DNA of 64,000 nt from Tomocerus qinae (Eukaryota; Arthropoda; Collembola; Entomobryomorpha; Tomoceridae): contig CM034548.1 of the NCBI GenBank assembly GCA_020055645.1, forward strand, positions 35,638,201 through 35,702,200. Direction: 5' to 3'. A program made the translations under genes and the position numbers. Every line of letters begins with the position of its first letter. The stretch's first letter is position 1. Below, piece by piece: positions 50,901 through 61,231 of this stretch. The notes under the pieces were generated by a model. That model saw nothing but the letters and a program-made list of their open reading frames with translations, did no database searches and had not been told where the DNA came from.

Positions 50901-51069
50901 TTTATAAAGTAAGACACAAATATTGAACATACTAAAATTATTTGCATATGCATCTCCATAGAGTTTTACAATTATCATTCTTACACATTTCTATGTCAAA
51001 TGTTCAGTATTGAATTATCTTTTATTTATGCTTTCACAGTAAGATTTCGATTTTTGAGCGACATTCACA
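47971..51069. other. Spacer between Helentron and NLR
   Basis: The 3' end of the Helentron must lie in the first few hundred bases, but no hairpin end is obvious. AT-rich, with one G-run (about 50185). Apart from the small ORF listed separately, no gene is supported. Confidence 0.4.
48286..48483 (-). CDS. Small unassigned ORF, possible first exon
   Basis: A 65-codon frame from ATG 48483 to 48286. The composition is protein-like (RMDRLLENR, KLLANRRIRRIEVEDL). The DNA just upstream (48490-48620) is distinctly GC-richer (CGGGACGGGAAAGGG), as in a promoter or 5' UTR. No family recognised. If it is spliced, the rest would have to lie beyond the Helentron. Confidence 0.3.
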   Translation of the reverse strand: MNFGSVRRMDRLLENRIHFTAPVINYAKCPSLIEAISNKLLANRRIRRIEVEDLKTFSGGLVVLR

Positions 51070-54000
51070 ATGTCTTCAAAAAAGGTTTTGAGGCAAAATG
51101 AGAAGTCTATTCAGAAAATCGGATCTCAAAATTTTAACAGCGGTTTGGATTTGTCCCTCAAAGACGTCTACTTTGTGAATCTGAAAATTGTCAACACAAG
51201 TAAAGGAAATGCTGATGGTCAAATAGAAAATCTTGAACGTAAAGAATGGCAAAGAATTCAGGAAATTCAAAAATTCCATGCGAGTAGAGCTAATCAAGAA
51301 TGCAGTGAAAATTATTTGTCAACCACAATAGCCCAGTTGAGCAGAAGAGACCAGGTTCCAGGAAGTAATGACTCGTGTGGAAGTTTTACCGAAATAAAAC
51401 CAATACTGAACAGAACCGTTAACAGGGTACTTATTTACGGAAGTCCAGGGACTGGGAAAACGACGCTGTGCAAAAAAATAGTTCATGATTTTTACAACAA
51501 AGATTTGTGGAATCATTTTGATGAAGTGATATGGATTCCCCTGAGACAATTAAAAGATTCCAAGTTTGATCATGATCAGATTGACGAGGAGAATTTGTTG
51601 AAAATAGTTTTAAATGAAGAAAATCTCAATTTGAACCTGGATAACGTTTTGTTCATTCTGGATGGCTGGGATGAAATTCAAGATTTACTCTCCGATCCAA
51701 AGAAAGTCAAATTGGTGGAAAGTATTAACAAAATCAAGGCAGGGAAGAATTTAATTTTGACGTCTCGTCCATATGTTCAATTGAACTTTGCAGACTATCA
51801 AAGGGTTTTGGAAATCACGGGATTCAACGATAAAAATGTCAGGGATTACGTCAAGACATTTTTACAACAAGACAATCGTTTATCTGAACAGGGGAAGATC
51901 ATGGAGTACATCAGTAATAATCTACTATCGGATTTGGTGACAATTCCAATCATCCTGGATATTTTTCTATTTACATGGGAAGAAATTTCAACTTTCGAAA
52001 AAAATGACATTACTACAACAAAACTTTACGAAACTTTCCTCTTGAAGTTATCAAGAAATTTCTTGGTGAAGACAGGAAAACAAGTAAACCAAGACATTAG
52101 ACTAAATGACTTAATTAGTGGTCCACTTTTGAAGGAATTTAAGATATTGAGAGAAATGGCAAAAAAATGGCTCGAAGATGGATCCTTGCAATTTATTTGT
52201 GCAGATTTTGAAAAGGCAAATGAAAGATTGGAAGAGAAACTACCCTTTCTGAGTAGTTCATCTTCTGGAGATTGGAAAATTGAGAGGAGTGAATTTATTC
52301 ACTTGACATTTTTGGAATTCTTTGCCGCTTTTGAGCTAATCAACAGGGACGAGGAGGATTTTTGTCAATTTGTGTTAGAAAACAAATTCAATCCGAAATA
52401 TTTTGTTGTATTTACTTTCGTTGCCGGACTTATCAATGCAGACCTTCATAATCTGAAAGAATTCAGCAAATTACCTTATCGTTACTCCAAGGAGGAAAAA
52501 TTAGATCAGTATTTCGACTATTTACAAAGCGATCCGATAGATTTATCGGGAAAATACATTTACATGCTACTCGTCGATTGCTTACACGAATGTCAACTTT
52601 CAAAATCTAGGGAGAAATCAATCTATCAGGAAATCTCTGCAATTGCTAGCAAACAAAATTATCATACGGCAATTGATGGCCAGAAGATTTTGGCGTGTCT
52701 AAGGCAATTTCCACCGGGTTTGCTAGAAGAATATCTGAAACATGATTATTCAAGTTTGCATCAGCTCGCTGCCTATAATTATACATTCCCCCAATTCACT
52801 GATAACCAGGCTGAAAAAATTTTCAAAGCCAGCATATCAGAATATATAAAGTTACATATTTTATGCAAGCAATGCTCATTTAGTTCTTACAGCTCTGATG
52901 TCATTAAAAAGCTACTGAGCTTTGAAACTCTACGCAATAATTCGCCAACCACATATTCAAATTTGCCATTTCCAGTGTTGGAAAAAGTTGTCAAGCTTCT
53001 GATTAACAAAGACCTTTTCGAGACAAGAAATTATATGAAGGTATTTAAAAAATATAAAGGAATTTCGAGTCCGGATGCAATTAAACTGTGCGGTCAACTG
53101 TTAAAAGTTGGAGATGATGAATCAATTCCTGATATAATCATTAAATTGGCCCTTTCCAATGTGGATGAGGATATACTGTTTTTCTTAGAAAACGTACGCG
53201 AATTTGTTGAAGAAATGCCAGGAGCTTTACTTAGGGTTTTGGACAACGATAAATTTAGTGAAAATACAAAGCTTTATAAAAGAGTGATGAAGCTGTTAGT
53301 ATTATTCAACGTAAACTCACAGGCCTTGGTTGAAAAACTTGTTCAAATGTTGCATTCGAACGAAAAACTGAAATACCAAGCCTTAAAATCCATCGCACAC
53401 ATATTTCACAAAAAGGAAATGCCTGCTGATGTTTCTGGTCACATTTTGAAAAATTTTAAGTCGATTCTCGATTCGGAAAAGGAACGAATGGGCATACAAA
53501 ATCGACTGGTGAAAAATTACTTGGAGTCCACGGATCGGAATTCTAGTATGTATTGTTGCTTCCATGACGGCACAATAAGCGAACAGACTTATTCAACCAA
53601 AAATTTCATAAATGTCATTCAGAACCGCTTCAGTTCAGTGGCAATTAGACGATTGATTGACCTTTTCCTCGGAACTCCGGTATCGGAGCTTGCATTGGAC
53701 GTTTTGCAAATAGAAGATCGTTCTGTATTCAAAATATACCCTTTTATTGCAGCAACCAAAACCCCAGACGGGAAATTGCACATAAAAACTGCAATCTCCA
53801 ACATTATCAATTCGAAAGAAGATTCATTGAGAATAATGGTGTGTATGATTAATTTGGATTTGATTTGCGAGACCATTAAGGAAATGTTAGAAGGCATTAC
53901 TGGGAAACAAAGAAATTCAGATTGGAAATGGACTATGAAAAGGATCTTTTACACCTTGACGGAAATTCAAAGGTACAACGTGAAATATAATTACAAACAA

Positions 54001-55812
54001 AAATGTGCTCCCAAGTACGGAGATGAAAAATGTGTCTACCATTCACATTTACTGAATTCGGAAATCCTACGGGAACTATTTGAAAGCGAAGGAATCAATC
54101 TGGACAAATCAATTGAATCTGCAGTTGATTCTGATGAGGATCTATTGCAAACAATGATATACATTTGCTATGAACAAAATAGTAATGACGGCAATTTATT
54201 ATGGGCACAGTTGCTGAACTGCGGACTTGAAGATTCTGAATACCAAGAAAAGGTAACTGAGCACATGCTGCAGGTTTTCTGTCAAGACATTGAAATTGAG
54301 TTGCGGGCAAAATTATTGCACTATTTATCCAAACGAGTTCACCGATTGACAAAAGAACAACTCATCCTGGTGTTGGAATACGAAGGCGATGAAAAAGACT
54401 ACGAATTAGGAGAAAATTCTAACGAGGACAGAAGCTATTTATCTAGCATTACAAAACGGGCAGAAAGTGCTCTACTTGCCAATCACAAGTTCATAAAGGA
54501 TTGTGAATATTTTTCAGAAAACGAGCAATCTACATTAAGGAAATTGAATTCTTCGTACGACAGATTTTGTCGGGAAGAATCGGATCACGAAATTCTACAG
54601 CAGATAGAAGAATTGAGCGTCCTTGTCCGTGAAGTGTTGAATAGTCCAACCACAAAGGAAATCTTGAATGCAATTTCAGAGTACTTGAAAGATTTAGATG
54701 TTTCCAAATTCGATTCAAAAATCAGAAATATTTGTTTCGAAATGTACGGATATGGAATTGAAAGGTATACAACGATTGCTGATTCTTTCTTCCTTGATAT
54801 CTGTACTAAGGAATTCATTGCTGCCAACTACATTTTAGATCAGACAAATCAACCCGAATTTCAGAAATTGAAGAAAAAAATTGCAAAACTCGCCAAAAAG
54901 CCGTTTTCATCCCAGGTCATTCATAAAATTTACGAGAAGTTAAATGACGAAACTCTGGGACCATATTTCCTGAATGTGTTGGTAGAAAACTCAGAACCAA
55001 ACATTATATCTATGCTTAAATGCATAAATGATCTTTCAACCGAGAGACAAAAATGTTATATGACTTACACATTGGTGCAAAGTCTGAATGGTTTAAATGG
55101 CAACATTCCCGTGTATATTTTCAACAATGATCTTTACATGGGAGCAAGCGTTTCAGACAATCCAGCTCTTCCCCGTTTGAATCAATATCAACAGGAGGTC
55201 CTTTTCAATGCAAAGTCAATAGCAAATACCAATGGATTCAATATCCAACTTTGTGGAATTGTTCCGAATATTAAAAGTTTCAGGATCTGTGCAGAAAAAT
55301 GTACAGTGATGGATTTGAACGACAAGGAAGAACACCTCAAGAATAAAAAACATTTGGACTTGAGCAATCAAAGCATTAAGGAGATGAAAGAGGTGGAAAG
55401 GATTTTTAAATTTGCTAAAAAGTACCCCATTGAGACTCTGATACTTTCCAACAACCAAATCACTGGAGAAATGTTTGAGATTCTCGTTCGGAACGCTAAT
55501 AAAACTCGTCTCAAGTATTTGATTTTAGACAGCAATCTAATTCAGTTGGACAATTTCGACTTTGGAAAAATTTTTGGAGACGAAGAGACTTACATGAATC
55601 AAAACAAAGCCCTACTTCTGCTTGATATTTCCAATAATCCCACTTCTATTGTCTGGCTTAAAAATTTTGAGAAGTTTCATGAAGCTAGAAAACTTAGCAG
55701 AAAAGATGTCGAAGGAAATATACGGATTCATGGTTACAATTTGAACAATGCAAATGTCATTTTGTATCGTAGCAGCTTAAATCAGGAAGCAAGTGGATGT
55801 CAGGCTATGTAA
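51070..55812 (+). CDS. NACHT-LRR (NLR-type) protein, intronless, 1580 aa
   Basis: One uninterrupted frame of 4743 bp. Start: first ATG, in a good context, with stops upstream. NLRs are cytosolic sensors that oligomerise through the NACHT ATPase, usually in innate immunity. Order: N-terminal 120 residues, unassigned (no death-fold seen); Walker A GSPGTGKTTL (124-133); Walker B ILDGWDE (about 196-202); sensor LILTSRP (228-234); winged-helix/HD part with IHLTFLEFFAAFEL (410-423); a long helical region without recognised motifs (about 450-1400), possibly solenoid; C-terminal LRRs (about 1427-1530) with HLDLSN, LILSNNQ, LILDSNL and LLDISNNP. All NACHT motifs look intact, so it is probably functional. 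No introns, unlike every other host gene here. It could be a retrocopy, one of an intronless family, or acquired. Confidence 0.9.
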   Translation: MSSKKVLRQNEKSIQKIGSQNFNSGLDLSLKDVYFVNLKIVNTSKGNADGQIENLERKEWQRIQEIQKFHASRANQECSENYLSTTIAQLSRRDQVPGSNDSCGSFTEIKPILNRTVNRVLIYGSPGTGKTTLCKKIVHDFYNKDLWNHFDEVIWIPLRQLKDSKFDHDQIDEENLLKIVLNEENLNLNLDNVLFILDGWDEIQDLLSDPKKVKLVESINKIKAGKNLILTSRPYVQLNFADYQRVLEITGFNDKNVRDYVKTFLQQDNRLSEQGKIMEYISNNLLSDLVTIPIILDIFLFTWEEISTFEKNDITTTKLYETFLLKLSRNFLVKTGKQVNQDIRLNDLISGPLLKEFKILREMAKKWLEDGSLQFICADFEKANERLEEKLPFLSSSSSGDWKIERSEFIHLTFLEFFAAFELINRDEEDFCQFVLENKFNPKYFVVFTFVAGLINADLHNLKEFSKLPYRYSKEEKLDQYFDYLQSDPIDLSGKYIYMLLVDCLHECQLSKSREKSIYQEISAIASKQNYHTAIDGQKILACLRQFPPGLLEEYLKHDYSSLHQLAAYNYTFPQFTDNQAEKIFKASISEYIKLHILCKQCSFSSYSSDVIKKLLSFETLRNNSPTTYSNLPFPVLEKVVKLLINKDLFETRNYMKVFKKYKGISSPDAIKLCGQLLKVGDDESIPDIIIKLALSNVDEDILFFLENVREFVEEMPGALLRVLDNDKFSENTKLYKRVMKLLVLFNVNSQALVEKLVQMLHSNEKLKYQALKSIAHIFHKKEMPADVSGHILKNFKSILDSEKERMGIQNRLVKNYLESTDRNSSMYCCFHDGTISEQTYSTKNFINVIQNRFSSVAIRRLIDLFLGTPVSELALDVLQIEDRSVFKIYPFIAATKTPDGKLHIKTAISNIINSKEDSLRIMVCMINLDLICETIKEMLEGITGKQRNSDWKWTMKRIFYTLTEIQRYNVKYNYKQKCAPKYGDEKCVYHSHLLNSEILRELFESEGINLDKSIESAVDSDEDLLQTMIYICYEQNSNDGNLLWAQLLNCGLEDSEYQEKVTEHMLQVFCQDIEIELRAKLLHYLSKRVHRLTKEQLILVLEYEGDEKDYELGENSNEDRSYLSSITKRAESALLANHKFIKDCEYFSENEQSTLRKLNSSYDRFCREESDHEILQQIEELSVLVREVLNSPTTKEILNAISEYLKDLDVSKFDSKIRNICFEMYGYGIERYTTIADSFFLDICTKEFIAANYILDQTNQPEFQKLKKKIAKLAKKPFSSQVIHKIYEKLNDETLGPYFLNVLVENSEPNIISMLKCINDLSTERQKCYMTYTLVQSLNGLNGNIPVYIFNNDLYMGASVSDNPALPRLNQYQQEVLFNAKSIANTNGFNIQLCGIVPNIKSFRICAEKCTVMDLNDKEEHLKNKKHLDLSNQSIKEMKEVERIFKFAKKYPIETLILSNNQITGEMFEILVRNANKTRLKYLILDSNLIQLDNFDFGKIFGDEETYMNQNKALLLLDISNNPTSIVWLKNFEKFHEARKLSRKDVEGNIRIHGYNLNNANVILYRSSLNQEASGCQAM

Positions 55813-55904
55813 ATTTGGTAGTTACAAATCTCTAAGTTGATGTGTTTCGTTTCGGTGTATTAAATTGGATAGTTTGGTTATAAACGTTGCAAAGGTTGAA
55901 AACT

Positions 55905-55910
55905 AATAAA
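55905..55910 (+). terminator. Likely poly(A) signal of the NLR gene
   Basis: AATAAA about 95 nt after the stop codon of the NACHT-LRR frame. Confidence 0.5.
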
Positions 55911-57442
55911 TACCTTATCAAGTTAGTACTATTATGTTACAATTACTCTTTTTTTGAAGGAATCGGTAATCGGTTTTAAATGAAGAAAAAGACAATGGCG
56001 ATGTGAGAAACCTATCTATGGGTACATTTTAAAAGATTTGTCTGATGGTCGAAACAATTTAATTAAATGTGATGGTTTTTTGATAGCCGGATTTCAGTAT
56101 TTATCTAAATGTGATGGATTTATAATGCCAGCAAAAAGGTATTCGTAATATACAGCAGAATATTTTACAATTTAACGACTAATAGATTAAGATAACATAC
56201 ATCAATATTTGTGTTGTACTATGGTGTCGGGACAGTCGGAAGCAAATAATAAACGAATGTTAAAAAATTCTGTTGATAATTAATAAAATATTTAAAAACA
56301 AGAAAACGTATTAATCATTGTCATGAAATTACATTTATTATTTCAATATTTTTTGGCATTTATAACATCAGTGTCGAATGTCAATTGATGTCACGTTCAC
56401 CTCACACCATTACCAACTGCAATACGAAAAAGCAAGAATGAAAAAAATTTACTTGTTTTCATAAAAATCTCAAAAAAATGTGGCCTCACTTTTTGTTCCC
56501 CTCCTTTTAGACATGTCAATGTTAACGTGATAGCGCAAGGACGTAAACCGAAGGCGTTAAGACGTAAAAATTAGGTCTATGCCAAACCTTGTGTCGACCA
56601 AAAATATTTCATAAAATGAATTTTTAGCACCTTTTTCTTATAAGAAGTTATTGACATCAGTAATAAAAATACCCTTACTCGATTTGAGAAATGTAATGTT
56701 CGGTTTTCTTCATTTCAAAGTTTGTAAGTGTTATTATTGATTTATAAGCGCTTTTCCAGAGGAGAGAGAAAACTTTGCTTTAATTAAAACTAACTTGTAA
56801 TTGGTAAATTTCTAATGTCGGCAATTACTGTTTTCAATAATTTACCCCAACGCATACCTTCATGTGTTAAATTTAGTACATGGAGGTATGCGTTGGGGTA
56901 CATTATTGAAAATATTAATTGAACGATAAGTCTTTAGTCTCTAGGTGAAGATTGCGCTAATACTCTAACTATCGAATCTAACAGGAGCACATGGCAAGCA
57001 TTTTCAACTTCAACAGTGCAGTGAACAAAGAAGTGCAGTCAGTGAGAGCGTTGCTGTAGGGTAGCTATTATGTATGTATGTATGTAGTATGTAGTAAGTA
57101 TGTGTAATGTGTAGCTACACATACTACATGTGCATGTGGTATGTGTAGTAAGTAGTATTTAGCTAGCAGCAGCAGAGCAGAAGACACAGGCAGGTATAGC
57201 ATAGGCGCAGGCAGTAGAAGTAGTATTAGTAGTAGCAGCAGCAGGCTAGGTGCTAGGTGTTTGCTTGTATTATGGCATAGGTGCTTTGTCAGTTCGTGCG
57301 GCCGCTATTGTCTGTTTGAGTGTGTTACGTAGTACAAGATTTTTGCCGGGAGCCAATCAGAAGAGAGAATCAGCTCGTTTGATTTGGAGTGACGGTTGAG
57401 AAAAGACAGTTCAGTCGGACGAGAGACTTGATTTTCGTTGAG
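55911..57442. other. Spacer and geminin 5' region
   Basis: The first part is AT-rich without genes and contains the hairpin listed separately. From about 57050 there are GTATGTAT and AGCAGC simple repeats and a palindrome TGTGTAGCTACACA. A GC-richer stretch (57290-57440) is the likely geminin promoter/5' UTR. A probable 5' UTR intron runs 57443-57561 (GTACGT ... TTTCGACAG). Confidence 0.45.
56830..56914. repeat. Hairpin with 36-bp arms and 11-12-nt loop
   Basis: Left arm 56830-56865 contains TTACCCCAACGCATACCT and pairs with AGGTATGCGTTGGGGTA in 56877-56914, with a few mismatches. The size, loop and mismatch pattern are compatible with a pre-miRNA hairpin or a very short foldback repeat. Confidence 0.8.
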
Positions 57443-57597
57443 GTACGTTACAGTCCTTCGGTGAACTCCAAGTTTAACGACAAATAATTACACTTTGACC
57501 TGCTACTTTAATTATTCCCTTACCCCTTGCTTCTATTAATATTTTATCATTATTTCGACAGAAAATTTTAATTAGAACTCAGAAATATCCTTATAAA

Positions 57598-60139
57598 ATG
57601 GCAGAGCTAAAAAAGACTTCTCGTGGAACCGGATCAAATGCCAATCTGAAGGAAAATAATTCCTTTTTGGAAGGACCCAAAGCGTACTCCCCGACTCACT
57701 CTTTGATTCCAACACTTGTTACTAACAAGGTAAGCTCTTTCATTCTTAATCAGCATTAAAACTTTTGAATTTTCATGACGATTTTATCAACTTTACACCA
57801 ACAACCAACTACCAAATTTGACGGATGACGGAAAACGTAATATGTTGAATGTCAATTTAATCAACGTTATCTGCGGCCACGCACTAAGCATAATATCAAT
57901 ATCTAATAATTATATATTTAGCAGTACATTTATATGTTTGAAAATGTATGACATCTCATTAATAATAATTATCATTCATCATTACAAAAGAATAGTCATA
58001 ATTAAGTTCACTAACAAATGGTAAATGGCAAATGAAAAAGCATAAAGAATTTAAAAAAATAAGTAATGAAAAGATAGGCTAGTAATATTTTCAGGAATTG
58101 TATTGAGAAAAGGTGAACTTGAAAAAGCATTGTTTTAAAAAAACATTGCTAATGACCAAGAATTGTATGTTCGAGTCAAAACAAAGATTAGGGGATTTAA
58201 ACTGGAGACTAGAGGAGTGTACCCCGCAGTGTCGTGAGTGACTATGACTAATGAAATTCAAAATTGTGATACATCCTCACTACTATTGTCGATTTGATTA
58301 GCTGTTAGAGTAGATAAGTAAATTGGATGGAAAAGGGACAAGCATTAATGCAGAGCCTGCTGTTCTCGTGTTAATCTACTAGTCTGCTGGAAGGACAATA
58401 TATAGCTCTAAGGCTCCTAACCGAGTTGCATGTTTCTGTAGTGGTGTAGTATTAAAAGGTAGCTAATAGTGAAGGGATATGCATATGAAGTGTGGCAAAT
58501 GCATTAATGTATGGAATTGATATTCTTGAGCATTAGAGTTGGAGGTACCTCGAATGAGCATAAAAGTAGATTTAAATGATTGTCTATTTCTTATCGTGTA
58601 TTTTTGGAATGAATAGACGACAGGGCTCAATTAGCCTTTTTTACTTATCGTCTATGGAATTTAATGGCAGCTTTCTAAGGTTTATTATGCTATACTAAAT
58701 GTTTTCCTCTCACTAGGCATATAGAATATTTTTCTGCTATATTGTTGGAATATTAATGATCACGGCAATAGTTTCATAAACATTTCTATGTACTAGATGT
58801 ATAGATGCATACTAATTATAGGCACTAATAACTGCTGACAGATAATATAGTAAATAGTAAGGGATGGGAGTAGACATTATTTCAAAAGAACTAAGGTATG
58901 GCGTCGTAATTTAGTTTGCTGCGTAGCTAGAGATTTGTGAAGCTCCTAAGACCATCCCACTTGCCAAATGAAAAGGCTCTTTCTTGCGTACTATTGAGCA
59001 CTGAAACGAAGTAGTTAGAAAATAAAGTAGTTCATTATAATTAGTGAATAATTAGTTCTTTTTTAAGAGTAGTTACATCTGTTACATCATAGTTGTAGTA
59101 TTAGTTAGATTGCTGTGTGTTTTATTGTAAGGTTTAAGCAAATTTGTTCTACACAAAATAGGTAAATATTTCCTGGTCATAAAAACTTACACATCTTCGA
59201 GTTACCAAGAATTGAAAGTGCAGCATTGATAATTTGAGATAAATCTAGCAAATTTTTCTTTTGAGTTTGTGGGATATTTAATTTTAATGTTTTAATACTG
59301 GCGTGACTTCTCATTAATGTTACAGGCTCGACAGCCTTTAACACCCATTCTAAAACAAGGACGCCCTGTGGATAATGACATGGTAAAGGCGAAGAAATCT
59401 GTGGATACCAATGGAAACGTTCAAAATTGTACAAAAACTAGTTTGACGCAAATAAGGAAAAGCAAGATTGGGAAGATCAAGTCCAAAACTGAAGGGAAAT
59501 CAATTCTTCAAGATGGGAAGGCATCGACTTCCAAGATCATCGCCCAGGACAACAATACTAACGAGAAAGTTTCTGAGTCGAAAGCAAAAATTTTCTGTGA
59601 TCAGGTAGTTCAGACTGAGAACTTGGATGTGAATCTTGTCACTGGAGGTATGCACTCGTAAACAATATATTAACGATACCGTGAGCATCAATTTGAATAT
59701 TTTATTGGCAAAAAGAAATTTTATTTAACTTTCATTATTTTACAATATAGAAGTCGTTCCTCCCGAATACTATGAACAATTGGCAGAGACTCGACGTGCG
59801 GCCTTGGAAGAAACTTTAAAGGAAAATCAGGATCTCTGGGAAGAAAATGAAAAGCTTCAAGAAAAAGTCAAAACTTTGGAAAAACACAATGAAGTTCTTA
59901 TGCAATGGGTGGATGCCGATAAGCTGAAGGAGTTTTATGACGTAAATATAAAAATTATTTTTGTTTTAGTTTTAATGGGATTATGCAGTTATTTCTATCT
60001 GAATCTTATTTAATATTATTTAACCTTCTAGTCTCTCAAGGAAATTGAGATTACGGTGGATGGGAACCCAGTTCCTGAAGATGACGAGTTGTGGAAAAAT
60101 ATTTCCAAATTACAGTCGCCGTCGCCGGATAACAAGTGA
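57598..60139 (+). CDS. GMNN: Geminin, DNA replication licensing inhibitor, 4 exons
   Basis: Exons 57598-57729, 59326-59647, 59751-59941, 60032-60139; phases agree, 250 aa. Geminin binds CDT1 and stops re-licensing of origins in S/G2 and M; it is destroyed by the APC/C. The diagnostic block is at the exon 3 start: VVPPEYYEQLAETRRAALEE (about 153-172), followed by a Leu-heptad coiled coil to about residue 205 (dimerisation). A destruction box RxxL, RQPLTPIL, sits at 46-53 at the start of exon 2, close to where animal geminins have it. Exon 2 is basic and Ser/Lys rich, and the end is acidic. Intron 1 is about 1.6 kb. The neighbouring DNA2 gene is convergent. Confidence 0.93.
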
Positions 60140-61231
60140 TTCCGAAGATTTCCAACCACCGTGTGCTCAATAAAATAGGTCTTCCTAATTTCCACCGAAC
60201 TATTACACCCGATATCCATAAGTTATTTTCATTACCAACCATTGATTAAATATAAGCTAGAGTACGTAATTCCTACAGTAACTTATTGAGTAGCATTTTA
60301 ATTTGCTGTGAAGGAATTAATTTTCATTGTGGCTCCAACACATTATAGTTTTAAAGAAACCTCTTTCCGTACTTGCATTAAGTACTAGTATCTCACTTTA
60401 TCATTTTGACAAAATAGTGTGGAAAGCTACAGTTTTAAATCTTTGCACAGCAAATTAAAATGTCACTGCTCGAGAAAATTAAAAGTGCTATTGTAGGAAA
60501 CATTTGTTATATTTATTGTAAATCTTAATTCACATTTTCTAAATTGTTTTGTATAATACCACATGTAATAATCGTATCAATAAAACCAAATATTTGTGCT
60601 AATTTTGGGAGTACAGTTAGATGTTTATTGTCCAGCTTAGGCTTTACCTGTTTAATAGTTACTTCAGAATATTCTCCAGTTTTAGGGGACAACGTAGATT
60701 ATAAAAAATTATGATGTTTAGAGAAATGTTAAAATATTTTATCTTCATAGATTATTTTTCTTTTATTTTTTTGTTGATATAAAATTACAAGTTAACAGTC
60801 ACCAACAGATTTTCCAATTTTTCTATTTTTGCCCGGACATAGTAGGCATAGTAGAGCTTACAATAATTTTTAAATGTTGTATAAAAGTACAAATATACAA
60901 ATACACAATATACAACCAAAACGGTTAAACGCAATATTATTATAGTAGTATCCAATGATAAATTAACAGCATGTCAATGATAAAATCAGCTGACAAAATA
61001 ATGAAAATGCATAAGCATATACTTACTAATTAATACATTTTTCACCGGCATGTATCATTATTAATATGCCTCAACGCTTAATACAGATTTTTGATTACTT
61101 TCTAATTTACATGATTTAAATTTAGGCACTATTAATATTTGTGCGGTTGAGTATTATAGTTCATCATACTAATATATATGTGGTAATAAACTTCATCAGT
61201 CTTGGTTCCAGTCTTGGTTAAAACCATTTGG
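60140..61231. other. Convergent 3' spacer (geminin / DNA2)
   Basis: AT-rich. It holds the 3' UTRs of both flanking genes. No other gene seen. Confidence 0.5.
60169..60174 (+). terminator. Poly(A) signal of geminin
   Basis: AATAAA 30 nt after the stop; another at 60579-60584 may be used as an alternative. Confidence 0.55.

Noticed and set aside
51076-55458. Many reverse ORFs within the NLR frame
   Set aside because: Shadows of a long frame with clear NACHT and LRR motifs.
57060-57260. Possible CRISPR-like array of GTATGTA/AGCAGC words
   Set aside because: Simple sequence repeats in a eukaryotic promoter region, without spacers.
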